A stretch of 5,364 nt of DNA, taken from the NCBI GenBank assembly GCA_903912795.1, contig CAIWIS010000268.1, positions 1 to 5,364 of the forward strand, given 5' to 3'. Shown here piece after piece: positions 1 to 5,364 of this stretch (position 1 is the stretch's first letter; each line of letters opens with the position of its first letter). This stretch comes from an uncultured Bacteroidales bacterium (GTDB lineage: Bacteria > Bacteroidota > Bacteroidia > Bacteroidales > Paludibacteraceae). Made by a program: the position numbers and the translations under genes. The notes beneath the pieces were generated by a model, which did no database searches, was not told where the DNA came from, and saw only the letters and a list, made by a program, of their open reading frames with translations.

Positions 1-3000
1 ACAATTTAAAAGGTGTTAGCTCTTCAGATAGACCAACAAATATTATATATTCGGCTGGTGCTTCGGGATATATCAACAATCAGAATTATATTCGAAACAA
101 TAATATATACGATTTTTTGAGGCTAGGAGCAGCCTCTAATGGGATCATGATTAGTTCATTTTCGTCGGGTTTTAGTATTACTGATAATAGTTTTTACCAA
201 ACTGCATCGTTTGTACCAACTGCCTCGGTAGATTATGATGTGATTCGAATTGACAACACATCGGGTAACGATTTTGTAATTACTGGAAATTTCATTGGTG
301 GTAGTGCGGCTAATGCTTCAGGCACCTGGACAAAAACAAATGCATTCAACAATGGCTTTGAAGCTATTTATATGAATGTAGGAACAACCAACAATAGTTT
401 ACAAAACAACATAATTGATGGCTTTAGTTATGCAAACTCAGGAGGTGCCAACTGGATTGGGATTAATATTGCCGGTGGTACTGTTGGTGTTGGAACTGCG
501 CTAGCAAATGTTATTGGCGAAACAACAGGAACAGGAGCCATCACTTTCACAGCTGGGGCTACTGGTGCATCGTTTTATGGTATTTATGTTGCTTCAACCT
601 CTACAATGACGGTTTCGAACAATATCATTGGAAGTATTACGGTAGCTACAGCCAATGGAGCGCATGCAGCCAATTTTTATGGAATTCATAAAACGGCAGG
701 TGCAGGTTCGTTTACAGCCACTTACAATGCAATAGGTAGTGCGGTAACTGCAAATAGTATTCAAACAAGCTCAGCAGCAACAGGCAATTCTCAAATTTTA
801 TATGGCATTTATAATCTTGGAACTGGTGCTATTACCATTTCGAACAATACTGTTTCGAACCTAACAAATAGTACCACTGAAACAACATTATCTTCCCGTA
901 CTCGTGGTATTTTCACGAACGATGGAGCTAATACTGTGGAAAGCAATACCGTTTTCAAACTGAACACTACAGGTTTATCCAATGGTGCTAATTTCCCAAA
1001 TGCAGCAATTGTAGGCATATCGGTTATTAGCAATACATTGGGCAATGCCCAATCGATCAACAAAAACACCATTTACAATATTGAAACAACCGCCACAGGT
1101 AAAACTGAGATGTATGGTATATTTTATGATGGTCCAGATGATATTGAAGCCATAATTTCAAGAAATTTTGTACACACCTATGTAGTTCCTACTGATGGCT
1201 CAACAGGCACATATTTGCATGGTATTTCGCTTTTCGATGGTAGCTACATAGCTTCTAACAATATTGTTTATTTAGGTAGTAACATTACCATTGGTTGCTC
1301 AATCTGGGGCATCTGGACAGGTACTAACGATGCTGGTAAAATTTATCACAATACTATTTACCTTACAGGAACTGCAACAAGTGGTACTTCAAATTCCTAT
1401 GCATTTAGATCGTTGAATTGTCCCTCTTCACTCGATATACGTAACAATATATGGTGGGATGGTCGTATAAATAGCTCTGGACTAATTTCGCACTTTGCTA
1501 TTTATCTTGGTTGTACAACCAATGTTACACTCAACTACAACGATTATCAATTTGCACAACAATTTGGTAGAGTAGGTGGTACAACATACGATACCTTTGC
1601 CGCTTGGAAAACAGGTACTAGTTATGATGCCAACAGTTTAAATACAGACCCTCAATTAGTTAATTTAGGAGGAACTCAGCCAGTAGATTATCAAACAAAT
1701 GTACAATTAACAGGTACAACCTTGGCTGCAATCCCAACTGATTTTGATAATGTGAATCGTGTAACTCCAACAATGGGCGCATGGGAATTTTTTGCAAATC
1801 CTGTCGAAATTTGGAATGGCGATACTTACCGAAATGCATATCCTACACTTAAAGGTGCTTTTGATGTTATTAATGCAGGCACATATACCGGCGATATGAT
1901 TATCAAATTCCGTGGTAATACTACAGAAACAGCATCGGCAGTTTTAAATGCAAGTGGCACTGGAGCAGCAAGTTATTCTCGTATTTTAATTTACCCTGCA
2001 CGTACAGGTATTACTATTACTGGAGATTTAGCAACACCCATGGTTGAATTAAACGGCTCGGATAAAGTTACATTTGATGGTAGAGTAAATGGAACCGATG
2101 ATGCATACGCATTTACATTTATCAACAACAGTACATCAGCAACTGCTGGAACATCAACATTTAGATTTAGCAATACAGCTACAAGTGATACTATTCGGTA
2201 TTGTTTAGTGAAAGGTGGTGCTACTGGTACAGCTACAGGAACAATAATTATAGGTTCTGCATCGTCAGTTTCGGGTAACAACAATAATGTGATTACAAAC
2301 AATAAAATCACATCGCTAAGTGCTACTAATCGGCCTGTAAATGTAGTTTATTCTGCAGGAGCAATTGGTTTTGCAAACACAGGTACAAAAATTCAATCGA
2401 ATGAAATTTTTGATTTCTTTAGACCAGCATCTGCTTCGTTTGGTGTAAATATACAAGCTTATAGTAATGCTACTACTATTTCGGGAAATAGTTTTTACGA
2501 AACTACTTCGTTTGCACCTTCATCAACAGCTGCTTACAGAGTAATAAATATTGATGACACCAATAGTAACACCAATGTTATTTCGTCTAATTTTATTGGA
2601 GGTAATGCAGCATCTGCCGCAGGTACCTGGACAAAAACAAATGCAAATAATAATGAGTTTAATGCCATATATATCAACGCAGGCACAAGTACTGCAAGTA
2701 CAATTGATGGAAATATCATTAAAAATATTAGCTATGGAAATTCGGCCAATGCCAATTGGTATGGCATACACGTTGCTGGTGGCGCTGTAAATGTTGGAAA
2801 AATAGCAGGAAACACATTAGGAGCAACTACAGGAACTGGATCATTAGCCATTACAAATGCTACAAGTGCTACAACAAGTGAGGGAACTGTTTTTGGTATC
2901 AATATTGCTTCAACAGGTACAGTTCAAGTCGAAAACAATAATATTGGATCTATTACTGCGGCCAATGCAAGTACAAATGCCACAAACTTTGTAGGTATAA

Positions 3001-5364
3001 ACAAAACTGCAACTGCTGGTACCACTTCAATTCTTAAAAATACCATTGGTAGTACTGCAACTGCTAAAAGTGTTAACGCCAGTTCAGGTTCAACAAGCAA
3101 TGCTCAAACTGTATATGCAATTAAATCGGATGGAACAGGTGCTATAACAATTAATGAAAACACGATTGCAAACACAACTAACAGTACCACAAACACTACA
3201 ATAGGCACACGTGGTAGAATAAATGGTATTTTAATTACCGATGGTACAGCTAATACTGTAAATGCCAATACAATTCGTAACTTAACAATTGCAAATGCTA
3301 ATACAGCCAACGACTTAGAAGTTTCAGCTATTGGTATAAATCTTATTAATACCATTGCTAATAGAACTATAACTAACAATGTAATATACTCGCTCAGTAA
3401 CACTTATGCAAGTTATGCTGGCTCAGTTATTGGTATATATTATAGAGGTGCAACTTCGGGCACAAACTCTGTAGCTCAAAACTTTATACATAGTTTAAGT
3501 GCTACAAACGCTGGAAGCTCCCTTATAGGCATATTTGTAAGTTCAGGAAACACAACATATTCGAACAATATTATTAGCTTGGGCAACGCTACAAATAATT
3601 TGATTTATGGTATTTACGATTTAAATAATACAAGTCAAACATGTAATGCCTATTATAATACAGTTTATATTAGCGGAGCAACATCAGGTGCATTTTTCTC
3701 TTATGCTATGTATTCGGGCTTAGCATTAGGTACACGCAACTACCGTAATAATATTTTCACAAATACCAGAACTAATTCCACTCCTAATGTTTACAATGCT
3801 GGTATAGGTTATGCTACCAATAGCACAGCAGGATTAACTACTGATTATAATAATTATTACGTAAATGGAACAGGGACAGTTGTAGGATTATGGAATGGAG
3901 CAACCAGAACTTTAGCAACTTTAAGAACATCCACTTTAGGCGACACAAATAGCAATACTACTAATCCTACATTTGTAAACGGAGGTTCAACTACCGCAAC
4001 CGATTACAAAGTTGGAGTAACTCTTACAGCTGCAACAGGTACAGGTATTGCGTCAGATTATGGAGCATTTTCACGCCCAGCAACTGCGCCTACTATGGGT
4101 GCATGGGAACGCAATGTAAACAAATGGAAAGGTACAAACTCTACCGATTGGGGAACTGCATCGAACTGGACAGGTAATTTAGTTCCTGATGTTGATGCAA
4201 CTATTGAGTTTGATCCTGTTCCGGTAAGACATTGTATAATGGATATTAACCGTTCTGTAACCAACATTATTAATGCACAAGGTACATACCGAGTGGTAAC
4301 TAACGGCAAAGTTTTGACAGTGAAAGGCGAACTGCAATTTACAAATGGTGCACAAATTGATGCTTCGGCAGCAAGTTCAAAAGTGATATTTGCAGGTGCA
4401 AGTGCTCAAAATATTCCTAGTGGTTCGTTTTACAATAACGAAGTATTTAACTTGGAAGTAAACAATGCCAATCATGTAACACTTAATGGTACAGTACGTT
4501 TATTAAATACTATCAGTTCTACTACAGGTCGTTTCGACGCTTATTTAAATTCGCCAAACTTTATTTATGGTGGTACTACGGCTCAAACAATCGAGAATAA
4601 TGTATTTTTGGATAACAAAGCATACAATATGACAATTGATAATACCGCAGGTGTTAATTTGAATACCGATTTTACATTGAACAACAATTTAACTATCAAT
4701 ACAGGCAAACTATTCACAATCAATACTACACGCACAATGACAGTATCGGGCACTGTGACTAATTCGGCTGGCGAAAATGGATTGGTTATAAAATCAAGTT
4801 CAACACAAGCAAATGGATCGTTGATATTCTACAATAGTGAGGTAAATGCTGTTCCAGCAACTGTAGAAATGTATTCGAAAGCAACTTGGAATTTATCAAA
4901 TGCAACTGGTAGCAAGTACAATTGGCAATACTTTGGAGTACCTGTACGTGCTATTAATGCTTATCCAACTTTCAATCTTATTCCTAGTGCTGAATCAGGT
5001 ATTCCGTGGGATGTTGTAAATCAGGGATTTATTCGCAGATGGAATGAACCAGGAGATGTTTACACCTATTGGCAACAGTTATATAATGACAATACAAATA
5101 GAGGATATAATGATTCAACTTTAACTCCATTCTATGGATATGAAATTTGTCATTCTACATCTCGTACCTTCGCTTTCAAGGGTGAATTGGTAAACAAAAA
5201 TTTCAACTCAAATCAATTAGCAAAAACAACAGGTGCAAAATATCCCGGACAACATTTACTAGCAAATCCATATACAGCAGCTATTGATATTCGTCAAATT
5301 GAATTTGGAAGCGATATGGAAGCAACCGTTTACTTATACAATACGGGTACTTATAACTCATGGG
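1..5364 (+). CDS. Giant modular beta-helix surface/secreted protein, partial at both ends (probable T9SS substrate)
   Basis: The reading frame starting at base 3 runs to the window end without a stop, giving about 1,787 residues of a larger protein. Neither start nor stop is present, and base 5364 is the first base of a cut codon. In order it shows: most of one parallel beta-helix module (residues 1-600), a full second copy (601-1372), a W-x-G...S-T-D-W...N-W domain with two short beta-repeats (about 1373-1589), and the beginning of the conserved Bacteroidota pre-C-terminal region (about 1590-1787). The protein is rich in Asn, Thr, Ser, Gly, Ala and Ile and poor in Cys and charged residues, as expected of stacked beta-coils outside the cell. 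Proteins with this layout in Bacteroidota are usually exported by the type IX secretion system and anchored or released at the surface. That role is inferred, since the signal peptide and sorting domain are outside the window. No catalytic motif is recognised, so adhesion or a structural surface role is more likely than enzymatic activity, but this is not shown. No gene symbol can be assigned. Confidence 0.93.
369..1460 (+). repeat. Coil ladder of module 1 (x-G-I ... N-x-I repeats)
   Basis: Successive coils each open with an aromatic or aliphatic residue plus G-I (I-G-I, Y-G-I, Y-G-I, Y-G-I, R-G-I, V-G-I, Y-G-I, H-G-I, W-G-I). After about 10-15 residues each has an N-N-x-[IV] or N-T-[IV] turn, then a Thr/Ser/Asn-rich loop. 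Distances between the G codons are 40, 34, 41, 34, 36, 34, 35 and 29 residues. This is the pattern expected of parallel beta-helix coils, with inward-facing Ile/Val and stacked Asn at turns. The last coil ends in R-N-N-I-W-W-D-G at about 1440-1460. The fold is inferred from the pattern, not shown. Confidence 0.8.
1530..1787 (+). other. Closing segment of beta-helix module 1
   Basis: Residues about 510-595. Motifs appear in the order common at the C-terminal end of right-handed beta-helix proteins. N-Y-N-D-Y lies at 1533-1547, A-W-K-T-G-T-S-Y-D-A-N-S-L at about 1602-1640, D-P-Q-L-V at 1647-1661, and then T-D-F-D-N-V-N-R-V-T-P-T-M-G-A-W-E to 1787. This corresponds to the familiar pattern 'Y-N-x-Y ... 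W ... G-x-D-x-N-S ... D-P-x-F ... D-x-D-x-x-x-R-x-x-x-P-x-x-G-A-x-E'. It marks a true domain end, which supports reading 1803 as the start of a separate module. Confidence 0.75.
1803..2084 (+). other. Entry region of beta-helix module 2
   Basis: Residues 601-694. The segment starts with I-W-N-G, then Y-P-T-L-K-G-A-F-D-V-I-N-A-G (bases 1839-1880), N-T-T-E-T-A, a V-L-N-A-S-G-x-G segment and I-L-I-Y-P. It reaches E-L-N-G-S-D-K-V-T-F-D-G-R at 2046-2084. The 'L-N-G-x-D-x-V-T-[IF]-D-G-R' signature is the usual opening of right-handed beta-helix domains in large Bacteroidota surface proteins, where this entry region often precedes the first coil. It probably caps the N-terminal end of the helix. The matching region of copy 1 is upstream of the window. 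Confidence 0.7.
2664..3800 (+). repeat. Coil ladder of module 2 (x-G-I ... N-x-I repeats)
   Basis: Here the coils open with A-I-Y, Y-G-I, F-G-I, V-G-I, Y-A-I, N-G-I, I-G-I, I-G-I, I-G-I, Y-G-I and A-M-Y. Each is followed by an Asn turn such as N-N-N-I, K-N-T-I, E-N-T-I, A-N-T-I, N-N-V-I, Q-N-F-I or N-N-I-I. Distances between the marker Gly/Ala codons are 44, 33, 41, 36, 36, 33, 32 and 27 residues, following module 1 coil for coil. One coil replaces the conserved Gly by Ala (codon at 3117). Two or three earlier, less regular coils (residues about 777-885) precede this ladder, including a G-N-S-F-Y-E-T turn near 2490-2510. Confidence 0.8.
3840..4109 (+). other. Closing segment of beta-helix module 2
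   Basis: Residues about 1280-1369. The motifs are those of the module 1 closing segment: T-D-Y-N-N-Y-Y at 3840-3860, L-W-N-G near 3888-3899, G-D-T-N-S at 3939-3953, N-P-T-F-V-N at 3963-3980, and a degenerate A-S-D-Y-G-A-F-S-R-P before P-T-M-G-A-W-E (4089-4109). The D-x-D portion is eroded: S-D-Y-G instead of T-D-F-D-N. The following residues (R-N-V-N-K-W-K-G) lead directly into a different domain. Confidence 0.75.
4119..4400 (+). other. W-x-G-x-x-S-T-D-W ... N-W motif domain
   Basis: Residues about 1373-1466. W-K-G-T-N-S-T-D-W-G-T-A-S-N-W-T-G (bases 4125-4175) is followed by L-V-P-D-V-D-A-T-I-E-F-D-P. This 'W-x-G-x-x-S-x-D-W-x-x-x-x-N-W-x-x-x-x-x-P' signature is common in Bacteroidota surface proteins, typically after a repeat region and before short beta-repeats, as here. 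Hydrophobic alternation after it (R-V-V-T-N-G-K-V-L-T-V-K-G-E-L-Q-F) suggests continuing beta-strands. The motif is seen directly; its function is not established from this sequence. Confidence 0.7.
4401..4769 (+). repeat. Two short beta-repeats (about 59-residue spacing)
   Basis: Residues about 1467-1589. A-Q-N-I-P...F-Y-N-N-E-V-F-N-L-E-V-N-N-A-N-H-V (alanine codon at 4404) recurs as A-Q-T-I-E...F-L-D-N-K-A-Y-N-M-T-I-D-N-T-A-G-V (alanine codon at 4581). The spacing is 59 residues. Each continues as V-x-L-N-x-x-x-x-L...N-x-[IL]...T-G-[RK]-[FL]. These repeats are unrelated in length to the 770-residue modules. They resemble short strand-turn-strand repeats found between the beta-helix part and the C-terminal part of T9SS-exported proteins. 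The second repeat extends through a T-M-T-V-S-G-T-V segment to 4769. Confidence 0.65.
4770..5363 (+). other. Conserved Bacteroidota pre-sorting-domain region, 3'-truncated
   Basis: Residues about 1590-1787. In order: G-S-L-I-F-Y (4815-4832), V-P-A-T-V-E-M-Y (4851-4874), Y-N-W-Q-Y-F-G-V-P-V (4917-4946), F-Y-G-Y-E-I (5130-5147), F-A-F-K-G-E-L (5169-5189), L-L-A-N-P-Y-T-A-A-I-D-I (5256-5291) and Y-L-Y-N-T-G-T-Y-N-S-W (5331-5363). The sequence W-x-[FY]-x-x-x-P-V, then G-Y, then F-x-G, then N-P-Y-x-x-x-I-D, is a recurrent signature of the last several hundred residues of large T9SS substrates in Bacteroidota. A sorting domain of some 70-100 residues usually follows. I infer that the gene ends within a few hundred codons of the window edge. 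The canonical G-N-P-Y is A-N-P-Y here. Confidence 0.75.

Larger units (their letters stand above)
3..1802 (+). repeat. Beta-helix module, copy 1 (5'-truncated by window edge)
   Basis: Residues 1-600. This copy aligns end to end with the module at 1803-4118. R-P-x-N at bases 30-41 matches R-P-x-N at 2331-2342 (offset 767 codons), and M-G-A-W-E at 1773-1787 matches 4095-4109 (offset 774 codons). By hand count about half of the first 120 aligned residues (10-129) are identical; similarity drops towards the end. Since copy 2 has about 176 residues before R-P-x-N, copy 1 should begin some 165-175 codons upstream of the window. Its core is nine x-G-I coils (glycine codons at 459, 579, 681, 804, 906, 1014, 1116, 1221 and 1308), each followed by an N-x-[IV] turn. 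Compared with copy 2 it has an extra Cys/Trp-containing stretch in its last coils (bases about 1296-1514). Confidence 0.9.
1803..4118 (+). repeat. Beta-helix module, copy 2 (complete)
   Basis: Residues 601-1372, about 772 residues. This is the only complete module in the window. It has an entry region (residues 601-694) with a Y-P-T-L-K-x-A-F-D-x-I-N-A-G segment, then about a dozen coils, then a closing segment ending in P-T-M-G-A-W-E. It follows copy 1 after only about five residues (F-F-A-N-P), with no Pro/Thr-rich linker. The coil glycines, or alanine in one coil, are encoded at 2763, 2895, 2994, 3117, 3225, 3333, 3432, 3528 and 3609. A single right-handed parallel beta-helix of this length would be a long rod. 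All size differences from copy 1 are in-frame, as selection on a translated protein requires. Confidence 0.9.

Noticed and set aside
809..1072. Antisense ORF of 87 codons, Val/Leu-rich
   Set aside because: It lies wholly opposite the continuous + strand gene. Its hydrophobic content comes from reverse complements of Asn, Thr and Ala codons, and it resembles no known protein.
3..1802. Pectate lyase-like or other polysaccharide-degrading enzyme, since these share the beta-helix fold
   Set aside because: No catalytic Asp/Arg/Lys signature of such enzyme families is recognisable, and charged residues are sparse along the coils. A fold resemblance alone does not support an enzyme call.
1991..2311. 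Antisense ORF of 106 codons that could be mistaken for a membrane protein
   Set aside because: Same cause: antisense of Thr/Asn/Ala-rich coding DNA reads as Val/Leu/Ile. The + strand carries the well-supported beta-helix entry region here.
2523..2771. Overlapping short ORFs on both strands, one of them Ile/Cys-rich
   Set aside because: Several frames are open at once because the DNA is repetitive and low in stop-forming triplets. Only frame 3 of the + strand is maintained across the window and matches the other module copy.
3104..3403. Antisense ORF of 99 codons with long hydrophobic runs
   Set aside because: It is a shadow of the module 2 coils. The + strand coil spacing is conserved with copy 1, which shows selection acts on that strand.
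4058..4309. Antisense ORF of 83 codons
   Set aside because: It lies opposite the M-G-A-W-E end and the S-T-D-W...N-W domain. It has no recognisable motif or independent start signal.
1..5364. CRISPR array or noncoding satellite as the explanation of the repetitiveness
   Set aside because: There are no short direct repeats with unique spacers. The repetition is at protein level, in frame, diverged, and about 2.3 kb in period.

Overview
The window is the interior of one very long protein-coding gene on the + strand. Translating from base 3 gives an uninterrupted reading frame to the last base: about 1,787 codons with no stop. There is no start codon context, no ribosome binding site and no terminator, so both gene ends lie outside. 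The frame is easy to miss because it is open at both edges. The short antisense ORFs that can be drawn here are shadows of it. In residue numbering used here, residue n starts at base 3n.

The DNA is AT-rich (about 35-40% G+C by eye). The protein is dominated by Asn, Thr, Ser, Ala, Gly and Ile, with few Cys and few charged residues. This composition, the domain types and the near-C-terminal signature (YGY, then F-x-x-G-like, then N-P-Y-x-x-x-I-D) are typical of giant cell-surface or secreted proteins of Bacteroidota, usually exported by the type IX secretion system (T9SS). Genus cannot be decided from this window.

Layout: (1) bases 3-1802, most of a first right-handed parallel beta-helix module, lacking roughly its first 165-175 residues. 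(2) Bases 1803-4118, a complete second copy of that module, about 770 residues long. It has an N-terminal entry region, about a dozen beta-helix coils and a terminal segment ending in an M-G-A-W-E motif. (3) Bases 4119-4769, a W-x-G-x-x-S-T-D-W-x(4)-S-N-W motif domain followed by two shorter beta-repeats. (4) Bases 4770-5363, the start of the conserved Bacteroidota region that normally precedes the C-terminal sorting domain. That sorting domain should lie just downstream.

The strongest structural signal is a tandem intragenic duplication of about 2.3 kb. The two copies match coil by coil in spacing (29-41 residues in copy 1, 27-44 in copy 2), so a whole module was duplicated rather than single coils multiplying. 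I see no RNA genes, mobile elements, CRISPR arrays, promoters or terminators. I also see no sign of a new multi-gene system. The interest lies in the architecture of this one protein.
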